Origin: Flavobacteriales bacterium
GTDB lineage: Bacteria > Bacteroidota > Bacteroidia > Flavobacteriales_D > Crocinitomicaceae
DNA length: 22,729 bases
Direction: 5' to 3'
NCBI GenBank assembly: GCA_018665005.1
Contig: JABJEE010000192.1
Span: forward strand, 1 to 22,729
Below, in pieces: positions 1 to 7,589 of this stretch. Position numbers and translations under genes: made by a program. The first letter of the stretch is position 1, and every line of letters starts with the position of its first letter. The notes beneath the pieces were generated by a model that did not search any database, was not told the origin of the DNA, and saw only the letters and a program-made list of their open reading frames with translations.

Positions 1-332
1 ACTGCAGAGAACAAAAACACCAATCCATCAAGTACTCTTAATGAACGATTTACTTCAACCGTAAAGTCAACGTGTCCCGGTGTGTCAATGATGTTCATGT
101 GATACTCCTGACCTCTATAGTTCCAGTCTAAAGTTGTTGCAGCAGAAGTAATGGTAATACCTCTTTCTTGCTCTTGCTCCATCCAATCCATAGTTGCAGC
201 ACCATCATGAACTTCCCCAATTTTATGGCTAACTCCACCATAGTAAAGAATTCTTTCCGTAGTTGTCGTTTTTCCTGCATCAATATGTGCAGCAATTCCG
301 ATATTTCTTGTGTATTTGAGATCTCTAGCCAT
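1..332 (-). CDS. fusA: Elongation factor G, N-terminal part (cut by window edge)
   Basis: Translating the minus strand from the ATG at 332-330 gives about 110 residues of a classical EF-G amino terminus. It begins MARDLKYTRNIGIAAHIDAG, with the P-loop AHIDAGKTT, switch I RGITITSAATT, and the G3 motif DTPGHVDF. EF-G is the translational GTPase that moves tRNA and mRNA through the ribosome and, with RRF, recycles it. The rest of the gene lies beyond position 1. It is the third gene of the str operon, starting 3 nt after the rpsG stop, so it is almost certainly co-transcribed with rpsL and rpsG. The visible part has no odd residues. Identification is firm; only the C-terminal domains cannot be inspected. 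Confidence 0.97.
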   Translation of the reverse strand, partial: MARDLKYTRNIGIAAHIDAGKTTTTERILYYGGVSHKIGEVHDGAATMDWMEQEQERGITITSAATTLDWNYRGQEYHMNIIDTPGHVDFTVEVNRSLRVLDGLVFLFSA

Positions 333-335
333 TTC

Positions 336-806
336 TTAAAATCTAAAATGTGAAAATGCTTTGTTCGCCTCAGCCATTCTTAAGGTATCTTCTTTCTTTT
401 TGAAAGCAGCACCCTCTTCTTTGGAAGCAGCAATAATTTCTGCCGCTAATTTCTGAGCCATTGTTTTTTCATTTCTTTTTCGTGCAAATCCTATGAGCCA
501 CTTCATCGCGAGAGAAGCTTTTCTTCCTTCTCTAACTGGAGTTGGAATTTGGAATGTTGCTCCACCAACTCTTCGGCTACGAACCTCAACACTTGGCGTA
601 ATATTTTCTATTGCTTTTTTCCAGACATCAAGACCTTCTTGGTCTTCCATTTTAGTATCTACCATATCAATGGCATCATAAAATATTCTGAACGCTAAAC
701 TTTTTTTACCAGAAAACATAAGATTGTTCACAAACTTTGTGACCACAACCTCATTAAACTTTGGATCTGGCAGAATAGCAATTTTTTTGGCCTTTCTTCT
801 TCTCAT
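336..806 (-). CDS. rpsG: 30S ribosomal protein S7
   Basis: This 156-residue protein has the normal S7 length and starts MRRRKAKK. S7 nucleates assembly of the 30S head by binding the 3' major domain of 16S rRNA and lines the E site. Diagnostic features are FVNNLMFSGKKSLAF near the N-terminus, the conserved segment PSVEVRSRRVGGATFQIP in the middle, and the C-terminal RMAEANKAFSHFRF. It sits between rpsL (27-nt gap) and fusA (3-nt gap) in the conserved str order. In E. coli S7 represses its own operon by binding the rpsL-rpsG spacer; the spacer here is only 27 nt and AT-rich, so that mechanism is not evident. Confidence 0.98.
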   Translation of the reverse strand: MRRRKAKKIAILPDPKFNEVVVTKFVNNLMFSGKKSLAFRIFYDAIDMVDTKMEDQEGLDVWKKAIENITPSVEVRSRRVGGATFQIPTPVREGRKASLAMKWLIGFARKRNEKTMAQKLAAEIIAASKEEGAAFKKKEDTLRMAEANKAFSHFRF

Positions 807-833
807 TATATATTGATAATAAAGGTTATTTGA

Positions 834-1211
834 TTATTTCTGCTTCGGACGCTTAGTTCCGTATTTAGATCTTCTTTGTGTTCGTCCTTGTACACCCGCG
901 GTATCTTCAGCACCACGAACGATGTGATAACGGACTCCTGGAAGATCTTTCACTCTTCCTCCTCTAACTAAAACAAGGGAATGTTCTTGAAGATTGTGAC
1001 CTTCACCTCCGATGTAAGCGTTAACTTCTTTACCGTTCGTAAGGCGAACTCTTGCCACTTTCCGCATTGCCGAGTTTGGCTTTTTAGGAGTTGTAGTGTA
1101 AACTCTTACACATACACCTTTCCTTTGCGGGCATGAATCAAGTGCAGCAGATTTACTTTTCTTAACTACCGCTGTTCTTCCTTTGCGAACTAATTGTTGA
1201 ATAGTTGGCAT
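834..1211 (-). CDS. rpsL: 30S ribosomal protein S12
   Basis: This 125-residue S12 is full length. S12 sits at the decoding centre and controls tRNA selection accuracy. The sequence contains TTPKKPNSA with Lys43 and VKDLPGVRYH with Lys88 and Asp89. Both lysines, where streptomycin-resistance substitutions usually fall, are wild type, so the allele looks streptomycin-sensitive at this locus. Asp89 is the residue methylthiolated by RimO in organisms with that enzyme. It is the first gene of the str operon, with a promoter about 60 nt upstream. The base just before the ATG is in a T-run, with no Shine-Dalgarno sequence, as is usual in Flavobacteriia. Confidence 0.99.
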   Translation of the reverse strand: MPTIQQLVRKGRTAVVKKSKSAALDSCPQRKGVCVRVYTTTPKKPNSAMRKVARVRLTNGKEVNAYIGGEGHNLQEHSLVLVRGGRVKDLPGVRYHIVRGAEDTAGVQGRTQRRSKYGTKRPKQK

Positions 1212-1245
1212 AAAAAAATACTCTTAATTGTAAATAAAATATTAT

Positions 1246-1264
1246 CCTCAAACGTACTTTGAGG
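1246..1264 (-). promoter_or_regulatory. 5' leader hairpin of the str operon mRNA
   Basis: On the minus strand the sequence is CCTCAAA-GTACG-TTTGAGG, a perfect 7-bp stem with a 5-nt loop. It begins about 5 nt downstream of the -7 box at 1269-1276, so the transcript would start at or within a base or two of the stem. There is no following U-run, so it is not an intrinsic terminator. A hairpin flush with the 5' end could protect the mRNA from 5'-end-dependent decay or be a protein-binding site. Structure is seen; role is inferred. Confidence 0.5.
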
Positions 1265-1268
1265 GGTG

Positions 1269-1298
1269 CAAAGTTACTACATTTTATTTATTACACAA
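1269..1298 (-). promoter_or_regulatory. Promoter of the str operon (rpsL-rpsG-fusA)
   Basis: Read on the minus strand, TTG (1298-1296) is followed after 19 nt by TAACTTTG (1276-1269). This is an exact match to the Bacteroidota housekeeping consensus TTG-N19-TAnnTTTG. Transcription is expected to begin near 1263, giving a leader of about 50 nt before rpsL. Confidence 0.8.
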
Positions 1299-1367
1299 TA
1301 GGATAGATGAAAAAAATCTTTTTTTTTTCGGTATTTGGCGCTATAAACAGGAGTAAGTCAAGATAAA

Positions 1368-2345
1368 TCAACTGTAAATAACCTTTTTGATGGCATCGAT
1401 TAAACGTGCTTTGTTCGGAAGAGCTTCATCTATAAGGGTAGGGGAGAATGCAAATGGAGTATCTGTTTGAGTTACCCTAAGAACAGGAGCGTCTAGATAA
1501 TCAAAGGCATTGCTTTGTAAATGGAATGCTATTTCAGATGAAATAGAAGCAAATGGCCAAGATTCTTCTACTACAACACATCTATTTGTTTTTTTAACCG
1601 ATTCGACAATACTTGCAAAGTCTAATGGTCGTATTGTTCTCAAATCAATGATCTCTATATCAATGTTTTCTTTGGCTAGTATTTCGGCAACCTCTTCAAC
1701 AATTTTAATGATTTTCCCGAAGCTAACTACCGTAATATGAGTTCCTTTTCTTTTAACATCTGCTACTCCAATTGGTATGATGTACTCTCCTTCAGGAACC
1801 TCTCCTTTGTCTCCATACATCTTTTCGGACTCGAGAAAGACAACAGGGTCTTCATCTCGTATAGCAGCCTTTAGTAAACCTTTTGCATCTGCAGGGTTAG
1901 AAGGTGTGATAACTTTCAATCCAGGTACATGTGCGTAAAAAGCTTCAAAACTTTGAGAATGTGTAGCACCAAGTTGTCCCGCGGTTCCATTCCCTCCTCT
2001 AAAAACAATAGGACAATGGTATTGACCACCTGACATCTGTAACATTTTAGCTGCAGAGTTAATAATTTGATCAGCAGCCAATATAGCAAAGTTCCAAGTC
2101 ATAAACTCTACAATGGGTTTTAACCCATTCATTGAAGCACCAACGGCTATTCCTGTGAAACCTAATTCAGCAATGGGCGTATCGATAATCCGTTTTGGAC
2201 CGAATTCATCAAGCATTCCTTGAGACACCTTATAAGCACCATTATATTCGGCAACTTCTTCGCCAAGCAAAAAAACGCGATCATCTTTTCTCATCTCCTC
2301 TGACATGGCCTCTCTTAAAGCCTCTCTAAATTGTAATGTTTTCAT
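1368..2345 (-). CDS. pdhB: Pyruvate dehydrogenase E1 component, beta subunit
   Basis: This 325-residue protein matches the usual length of E1-beta transketolase-like subunits. With E1-alpha it decarboxylates pyruvate using thiamine diphosphate and transfers acetyl to the E2 lipoyl domain. The N-terminal pyrimidine-binding domain is visible (LGEEVAEYNGAYKVSQGM, DTPIAELGFTGIAVGASMNG). The conserved GGQYHCPIVFRGGNG and ATHSQSFEAFYAHVPGLKV segments follow, and the C-terminal transketolase fold has IDLRTIRPLDF and VVEESWPFASISSEIA. The pyruvate type is favoured over branched-chain oxoacid dehydrogenase by overall similarity to flavobacterial PdhB, but sequence reading alone cannot exclude the latter. 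It lies 47 nt downstream of clpX on the same strand and may be read through from clpPX. No alpha-subunit gene is adjacent in the window. Confidence 0.9.
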   Translation of the reverse strand: MKTLQFREALREAMSEEMRKDDRVFLLGEEVAEYNGAYKVSQGMLDEFGPKRIIDTPIAELGFTGIAVGASMNGLKPIVEFMTWNFAILAADQIINSAAKMLQMSGGQYHCPIVFRGGNGTAGQLGATHSQSFEAFYAHVPGLKVITPSNPADAKGLLKAAIRDEDPVVFLESEKMYGDKGEVPEGEYIIPIGVADVKRKGTHITVVSFGKIIKIVEEVAEILAKENIDIEIIDLRTIRPLDFASIVESVKKTNRCVVVEESWPFASISSEIAFHLQSNAFDYLDAPVLRVTQTDTPFAFSPTLIDEALPNKARLIDAIKKVIYS

Positions 2346-2392
2346 TTTTTAAAATATAATCGATGGTGAAATTAATGATTAGTCTTGAAATA

Positions 2393-3616
2393 TTATGCCA
2401 CTTTTAGTTTTGCAATCTTCGACTGGCTAAATTTTCCTTTGGCATAATCTAAAGTGACATTTAGTGTTTTATGTTTGCTTGAAGGGTATTCAAACATTGC
2501 ATCTGTTAAAATGGCCTCGCAGATGGATCTAAGTCCTCTTGCTCCTAATTTATATTCAATGGCTTTTTCTACAATAAAATCAAAAACATCCTTTTCAAAA
2601 CTCAGCTTTACACCGTCTAATTCAAAAATCTTGACATATTGTTTTACTAAAGCATTTTTCGGTTCCGTTAGTATTCGTTTTAAAGCCAAAGCATCTAAAG
2701 GATTTAGGTAGCTAATTACAGGAAATCTACCGATTAATTCCGGGATTAACCCAAAAGATTTGACATCCGTTGCATTCACGTAATTGAGCAATGAGTCCTT
2801 TTCTATATTATTTTCCTCTGATGAAGAAAAACCAATGGTTTGTTTATTTACCCTTTGAGCAATTATTTTTTCGATGCCGTCAAAAGCTCCTCCACAAATG
2901 AATAATATACCTTTTGTGTTGATTTGAATCATTTTTTGCTCTGGATGTTTTCGTCCGCCTTGAGGTGGTACATTTACCTCTGAGCCTTCCAGTAATTTCA
3001 ACAAGGCTTGTTGAACACCTTCTCCTGAAACATCTCGAGTTATGGAAGGGTTATCATCCTTTCTTGCAATCTTGTCAATTTCATCAATAAATACAATGCC
3101 TTTTTCAGCTTCTTCTACATTGTAATCTGAGACTTGTAGTAATCGCGACAAAACACTTTCAACGTCTTCCCCTACATATCCTGCCTGTGTGAGCACAGTA
3201 GCATCGGCAATACAAAAAGGCACATTGAGTAATTTGGCAATGGTTTTGGCCAAGAGCGTTTTTCCTGTTCCTGTTCTACCAATTAAAATGACATTGGATT
3301 TTTCAATCTCAATATTATCAATTGGAGCATTAAGCCTCTTGTAATGATTGTATACTGCGACCGAGAGTACTTTTTTTGCTGTTTCTTGACCAATAACGTA
3401 TTCGTCAAGGTCGGCTTTTATATCCTTTGGAAATTTTATTTTTACTTCCTTTTTCGTAGATATTTTTTTATTTGAGACATTAAACTCTTCAGAAACAATT
3501 TGGTTTGCTTGTGCTGCACAGTTTTCACAAATATGACCAGTAACACCAGCAATTAAAATCTGAACCTCTTCTCTTTTAAGGCCGCAAAACGAACAACTTG
3601 TATTCTTTTTAGACAT
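2393..3616 (-). CDS. clpX: ATP-dependent Clp protease ATP-binding subunit ClpX
   Basis: ClpX is the hexameric AAA+ unfoldase that feeds tagged substrates into ClpP. The 407 residues show the N-terminal zinc-binding domain (Cys8, Cys11, Cys30, Cys33) and Walker A GRTGTGKT at 113-120. The pore loop GYVG lies at 146-149, Walker B VFIDEIDK near 175-182, and the RKH loop GGRKHPEQ follows. The C-terminal AAA small domain includes ARGLRSICEAILTDAMFEYP. Walker A carries Arg where ClpX proteins normally have Pro (GPTGSGKT or GPTGTGKT); the catalytic GKT is intact. The ATG overlaps the clpP stop by one base (TAATG), so the two are translationally coupled and presumably co-expressed. Confidence 0.98.
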   Translation of the reverse strand: MSKKNTSCSFCGLKREEVQILIAGVTGHICENCAAQANQIVSEEFNVSNKKISTKKEVKIKFPKDIKADLDEYVIGQETAKKVLSVAVYNHYKRLNAPIDNIEIEKSNVILIGRTGTGKTLLAKTIAKLLNVPFCIADATVLTQAGYVGEDVESVLSRLLQVSDYNVEEAEKGIVFIDEIDKIARKDDNPSITRDVSGEGVQQALLKLLEGSEVNVPPQGGRKHPEQKMIQINTKGILFICGGAFDGIEKIIAQRVNKQTIGFSSSEENNIEKDSLLNYVNATDVKSFGLIPELIGRFPVISYLNPLDALALKRILTEPKNALVKQYVKIFELDGVKLSFEKDVFDFIVEKAIEYKLGARGLRSICEAILTDAMFEYPSSKHKTLNVTLDYAKGKFSQSKIAKLKVA

Positions 3617-4284
3617 TATTTTGGGTTTCTAATTAGGATTTCATCGACCATTCCATATGCCTTTGCTTCCTCAGATGTCATCCAATAATCACGATCAGAA
3701 TCTTCCCATACTTTGTCATATGATTGTTTTGAATGAGTGGCAATAATATCATAAAGCTCTTTTTTTAGCTTTTGGATTTCTCTTGCAGTGATTTCAATAT
3801 CACTTGCTTGTCCTTGGGCTCCTCCAAGTGGTTGATGAATCATTACTCTTGAATGCTTTAATGCACTTCTTTTCCCGTCTGCTCCTGCACACAAAAGAAC
3901 AGCCCCCATAGATGCAGCCATTCCTGTACATATAGTTGCAACGTCAGGACGGATGTATTGCATCGTATCATATATACCAAGACCTGCATACACAGAGCCT
4001 CCTGGAGAATTTAAATATATTTGAATATCCTTCTTGGAGTCCACGGATTCAAGAAATAGTAATTGTGCGTTTATAATATTTGCTACTTGATCATTGATTC
4101 CAGTACCTAAAAAGATAATTCTATCCATCATAAGTCTTGAAAAGACATCCATCTGACTCATATTCAGTGAACGTTCCTCAATAATGTATGGGGTTAATGA
4201 TGATTCGATGTAATGATCAACAAAAGTACTATTGATTCCCATATGCTTTGATGCATATTTTCTAAATTCTGCTCCTTCTTTCAT
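3616..4284 (-). CDS. clpP: ATP-dependent Clp protease proteolytic subunit ClpP
   Basis: This is the serine peptidase that forms the tetradecameric degradation chamber docked to ClpX. The 222-residue protein contains the catalytic triad: Ser125 in GMAASMGA, His150 in MIHQPLGG, and Asp199 in SDRDYW. The oxyanion/substrate-strand motif SPGGSVYAGLGIYDTMQ is also present. The N-terminus is about 30 residues longer than the processed E. coli enzyme, in line with flavobacterial ClpP proteins that carry a short N-terminal extension (TPYIIEER marks the start of the core). It is the first gene of clpP-clpX. The spacer to the divergent glycosyltransferase gene is 75 nt; I see no full-consensus promoter for clpP in it. 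Confidence 0.98.
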   Translation of the reverse strand: MKEGAEFRKYASKHMGINSTFVDHYIESSLTPYIIEERSLNMSQMDVFSRLMMDRIIFLGTGINDQVANIINAQLLFLESVDSKKDIQIYLNSPGGSVYAGLGIYDTMQYIRPDVATICTGMAASMGAVLLCAGADGKRSALKHSRVMIHQPLGGAQGQASDIEITAREIQKLKKELYDIIATHSKQSYDKVWEDSDRDYWMTSEEAKAYGMVDEILIRNPK

Positions 4285-4359
4285 TCTTTATTTTAAAATA
4301 TGTTTGGCTAAATTAATCAATATCACTTTAATTGTTCTCTATTTTTCTAATTTTAAAAT

Positions 4360-5298
4360 GTGGATTGTATAGAATCAATAAAAAATAAACGTATTGGCTT
4401 TTCTGTTCTTAATTGGGGGCTTGGGCATGTGACAAGATCTGTTTCAATTATTCATCAACTAAAAACCCAATCAAATCAAGTCTTTATATTCTGCAATGAT
4501 GAGCAAAAAAATATTTTTAGTCAGTATTTATTAGATGTTTCCTTTATAGATCACGAGGGTTATCCATTTAAGTTTAGAGGTAAAGGTAATTTTAAGAGGG
4601 ATTTATTTCGTTCCTTGTTTGCACTGTATACGCATTCTAAGTTAGAAAACAGATTATGTGAGAAATATGTGATAAGCCATAACCTCGATTTATTAATTTC
4701 TGATCAACGATATGGTTTTTATTCGACTAAGGTTCCAAGCATATTTATTACCCATCAATTAAAATTTCCTCTCAAGGGGGTTTATCGGATATTTAATAAG
4801 ATAAATAAACATCAGATTTTAAAATTTGGATCTGTTTGGGTAGTGGATAATAAAATTAATTTAGCTGGGAAGCTTTCAATAAATCAATCTTTTAAAAATT
4901 GTTTTAATATTGGGCATCATTCTAGGTTTCTGTTACTCCAAAAACAAGTTTCAAAAGATATTAATTCAGTATTAATAGTAAATGGGCCATTCAGTTATTC
5001 AGACTATCTGATTGACCATTTTTCTAAAGAACTGGAATCAAATAAAATTGAATATGTAATTGGGGGAGTGCATGTTTCTGGATTGTTAAGTAGCGTCGAT
5101 ACTCGAGCTGTCTTTGTGCCAAATACATCTATGAATGATGCTGATGTAATCCTATCTCGAACAAAAGAGATATGTGGTTATTTCGGTTATAGCACATTAA
5201 TGGATTGTAGGGTTCTGTGTTGTTCATTCAATTTGATCCCAACACCTGGACAGTTGGAGCAGATATACCTATCGAAACTGCATAAAAAAAGCTCCTAA
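4360..5298 (+). CDS. Putative GT-B glycosyltransferase, GTG start, short C-terminus
   Basis: The protein (312 residues) looks like the Bacteroidota family related to UDP-glycosyltransferase/MurG-type GT-B enzymes. It has the N-terminal signature LNWGLGHVTRSVSIIHQL and the C-terminal nucleotide-sugar region YFGYSTLMDC...LIPTPGQLEQIYLS, which in relatives reads roughly GYSTLMD...PTPGQTEQEYLA. The sugar donor and acceptor cannot be told from sequence; a role in envelope polysaccharide or glycolipid synthesis is inferred. The start is GTG at 4360: an in-frame TAA lies 6 nt upstream, and the overlapping ATG at 4358 is out of frame and stops after four codons. Relatives as I recall them continue about 20-40 residues beyond the PTPGQ motif, whereas this one ends 16 residues after it, inside a terminator stem. 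It is monocistronic and divergent from clpP. Confidence 0.72.
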   Translation: MDCIESIKNKRIGFSVLNWGLGHVTRSVSIIHQLKTQSNQVFIFCNDEQKNIFSQYLLDVSFIDHEGYPFKFRGKGNFKRDLFRSLFALYTHSKLENRLCEKYVISHNLDLLISDQRYGFYSTKVPSIFITHQLKFPLKGVYRIFNKINKHQILKFGSVWVVDNKINLAGKLSINQSFKNCFNIGHHSRFLLLQKQVSKDINSVLIVNGPFSYSDYLIDHFSKELESNKIEYVIGGVHVSGLLSSVDTRAVFVPNTSMNDADVILSRTKEICGYFGYSTLMDCRVLCCSFNLIPTPGQLEQIYLSKLHKKSS

Positions 5299-5312
5299 AA
5301 AGGAGCTTTTTT
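5285..5312. terminator. Bidirectional intrinsic terminator
   Basis: AAAAAAGCTCC (5285-5295), a 6-nt loop, and GGAGCTTTTTT (5302-5312) form an 11-bp stem with T-runs on both strands. It lies at the convergent junction of the glycosyltransferase (plus) and the OmpA/TPR lipoprotein (minus), and so can terminate both. The 5' arm also encodes the last Lys-Lys-Ser-Ser residues of the glycosyltransferase, and its stop codon lies in the loop. Confidence 0.88.
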
Positions 5313-5333
5313 GATATCAATATGAATCGTTGA

Positions 5334-7046
5334 TTATTCAACAGTACTTTTAAAAGCTTCATCGTTAAAGAATTTCACAAATTCCCTGTCTTTAGCAGCT
5401 TTTGATTTTAGATTGCTGTCAGCTTCAATAGCCATTGAAAGCTTTGCTACAACATCACTTACGCCAGAACCAGATCTTGCAGCCATGATAGCCGATAAAT
5501 AAATTGCATCAGCTTCATTGTCATCGCTTGAAGCTAAAGTTGATTCGGCATCAGTAAGATTACCTTGAAGCAATTGTGAAAGAGCTTTATTAAAGGTGTT
5601 GCCACTTATGTTTCCTTCAGCTGTGCTGTAATTACCATCTAAAATATCTAAAGCGGCCGTGTTTGTTTTAACAGTTGCCATTTTTTCAGTAGACATTCCT
5701 TTAGCTGCTGATAATAAAGTTCTACTTTTTGATCTATCGTCTTCTAGAATTGCAATTGCAGCCAAGTTGTTCATTGTTTCTCCAGATTCAACTATAGCAG
5801 CAGAGGCCTCTAAATTTTCTTTTGCTCCAGAAACATTTCCTTGAATGTAGTTTAAAGCACCCAAGTTGTTGAACACACGACTATCATTTAAAGAAGAAGC
5901 TACCGAATTGTAAAGAGCAATTCTTGAATTGATGTCTTTAAGAAGAGTTTCACCAGTAAATAGTACTTCTTCGACAGTTAAAGTGTCAGTATTGTTAGAT
6001 GAAAATGAAATCATTTCATCATCTGTTAAACCACTCTCTTTGTAATTGACAGTGATAACCGATCTACGAATATTTGGGAAAACGTCTTTCTCAAGTAATT
6101 TAAATGACTTACCAAGAGTAACCATTTCTTTCTCTCTAGCTTCTGGATCAGAAACTCTTTCCAGTATTCTAACAAATAAGTTTTTGTCACCTTCAGAAAT
6201 ACTTTCGGTTGCAGCCAATTGTTTTTTAAATTCTTCGAAATCTTCACCTAGACCTTTTTTGTCATAAGTTGCGATATCCATATACTTGTCAAGCTTTGCT
6301 TTTTTCATCAGTTTGGCAAAAGACTTGCTTGCGGATTCAACTCTTTCTGTGGAAAGGTCACCATTCTTCGCAAACTCTCCATCAGGAGATGCATATCCAC
6401 GAACACTGATTGATTCAATTTCAATTTTTGAATTGTTTTGTGCAGAATCAATCCAGGTAACGAGCGTTCTAATGTCCTCGTCCTTGATTTCTTTTGATTT
6501 TACTAATGATTGTCCTTTGTCAAAGTTAATTACAGCTGAAACGCTTTTATTTACGACTCTAACCAATTCATCACTTTGATTTAGCATTCCAAAACTTTTT
6601 CTAACCATTAAAGGAGTAATGATTGTTGCGTCTGCAATTTTCTGTTCAGGAAGCTCAGCTTTTTCTTTGTCTTTTTTAAATACTTTTCCTGTTAGGATGA
6701 GATCAGCAGCTTCAAATGAAGGATCGTAAGCTAGAGACATCTCAAAAGTCGCAGTACCACCTGGTTTATACTCAATAACCGTTCCGTTTCCAGTAATTTT
6801 TGAACCTTGAACTGTCCATACACCTAGGCTTGTAGACCCTAGTTTAGGAGTAATTTCAGCTTTCACAGTTTTCTTAATTCCTTTTTCTGGAATGTTAACA
6901 ACCACTGAGAATTTAACACTGTCTCCATGCATTTCTAATGGTTCAGGAGTTACGGTGTAATCAAAATCTTTTACCAATGAACAACTAGAGAATATAAGAC
7001 CTATTGTGAAAAGTCCCAAAATTGTTCTTAATGTATTCGCTTTCAT
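5334..7046 (-). CDS. OmpA-like/TPR-type envelope lipoprotein
   Basis: The chosen start at 7046 gives 570 residues beginning MKANTLRTILGLFTIGLIFS, with a lipobox ending at Cys22 (FSSC), so the product is probably a lipoprotein. An ATG 26 codons further upstream would keep the frame open, but it lies upstream of the predicted promoter (7073-7102) and would bury the signal peptide. The N-terminal third looks like a beta-rich region (TVTPEPLEMHGDSVKFSVVV). The middle contains an OmpA-like segment (INFDKGQS...IEIESISVRGYASPDGE...LSTERVESASKSF), typical of peptidoglycan-associated domains though without a textbook NxxLSxxRA motif. The C-terminal third has TPR-like helices (NNLGALNYIQGNVSGAKENLEASA; NNLAAIAILEDD). 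A role tethering outer membrane and cell wall is inference. The gene is convergent with the glycosyltransferase and 82 nt after folK. Confidence 0.7.
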   Translation of the reverse strand: MKANTLRTILGLFTIGLIFSSCSLVKDFDYTVTPEPLEMHGDSVKFSVVVNIPEKGIKKTVKAEITPKLGSTSLGVWTVQGSKITGNGTVIEYKPGGTATFEMSLAYDPSFEAADLILTGKVFKKDKEKAELPEQKIADATIITPLMVRKSFGMLNQSDELVRVVNKSVSAVINFDKGQSLVKSKEIKDEDIRTLVTWIDSAQNNSKIEIESISVRGYASPDGEFAKNGDLSTERVESASKSFAKLMKKAKLDKYMDIATYDKKGLGEDFEEFKKQLAATESISEGDKNLFVRILERVSDPEAREKEMVTLGKSFKLLEKDVFPNIRRSVITVNYKESGLTDDEMISFSSNNTDTLTVEEVLFTGETLLKDINSRIALYNSVASSLNDSRVFNNLGALNYIQGNVSGAKENLEASAAIVESGETMNNLAAIAILEDDRSKSRTLLSAAKGMSTEKMATVKTNTAALDILDGNYSTAEGNISGNTFNKALSQLLQGNLTDAESTLASSDDNEADAIYLSAIMAARSGSGVSDVVAKLSMAIEADSNLKSKAAKDREFVKFFNDEAFKSTVE

Positions 7047-7072
7047 AATTATATTGTTTTCAAAATTATGCG

Positions 7073-7102
7073 CAAAGTTAATAAGAATAAATGAAGAGTC
7101 AA
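7073..7102 (-). promoter_or_regulatory. Promoter of the OmpA/TPR lipoprotein gene
   Basis: On the minus strand TTG (7102-7100) is followed after 19 nt by TAACTTTG (7080-7073), a full match to the Bacteroidota consensus. The expected start of transcription is near 7067, about 20 nt before the ATG at 7046. This places the true start codon at 7046 and shows that the gene need not depend on read-through from folK. Confidence 0.78.
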
Positions 7103-7127
7103 TTAAGTTAGAGTATCTTTTCATTTT

Positions 7128-7589
7128 TTATTTCATGAGTTGTCCGCAAGTTAAAAAAACTTGAGGGTCAAGATATTCTCCCATTTGATTCATTGGATCG
7201 AGAACAAACGTCCTTTGTTTATACTTAGGGTGAGGGATTATTAAATCTTTTTTATCCAAAACCAGCTCATTGTATAGAACAATATCAATATCAATAATTC
7301 GGTCTTCATACGAGGCTATGGTTTTAACTCTTCCCATGTCGCCTTCTATTGATTTTATAACATTTAACAGTTCTAAAGGGGCCAAATTTGTGGATACTTC
7401 AATGCACATATTGATAAATTGATTATCCGATTCAAAATCTACAGGATTGTTTTTATAATAATCAGAAATCGAGGTTACTCGACCAATTTTTTCACCTATT
7501 AAAGAAATACATTTATTCAGATTCTCCTCTTTGTTTCCAAGATTACTTCCTAAAGCTAGAATAGCCTTTTCGCTTAGTCTTGTTGCCAT
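7128..7589 (-). CDS. folK: 2-amino-4-hydroxy-6-hydroxymethyldihydropteridine pyrophosphokinase
   Basis: HPPK transfers pyrophosphate from ATP to 6-hydroxymethyl-7,8-dihydropterin in folate biosynthesis. The 153-residue protein has the N-terminal LALGSNLGNKEENL motif, the NPVDFESDNQFINMCIEVST segment, and EDRIIDIDIVLY. The last corresponds to the HPPK signature with its two magnesium-binding aspartates, here with ED in place of GP before the arginine. IIPHPKYKQRTFVLDPM follows. Its ATG lies inside the end of gldD, overlapping it by 16 nt in another frame, so translation is probably coupled to gldD. No other folate gene is in the window. Confidence 0.93.
   Translation of the reverse strand: MATRLSEKAILALGSNLGNKEENLNKCISLIGEKIGRVTSISDYYKNNPVDFESDNQFINMCIEVSTNLAPLELLNVIKSIEGDMGRVKTIASYEDRIIDIDIVLYNELVLDKKDLIIPHPKYKQRTFVLDPMNQMGEYLDPQVFLTCGQLMK

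Noticed and set aside
1310..1328. A-run/T-run hairpin between pdhB and the str promoter
   Set aside because: The stem is pure A:T with no GC clamp; homopolymer pairing alone does not support a terminator call.
4299..4306. TATGTTTG as a promoter for the glycosyltransferase gene
   Set aside because: It matches the -7 consensus, but no TTG lies 17-23 nt upstream and the region is very AT-rich, so a chance match is likely.
6026..6579. Several short frames of 73-97 codons over the OmpA/TPR lipoprotein gene
   Set aside because: All overlap one long, signal-bearing coding frame and show no start context or family similarity of their own.
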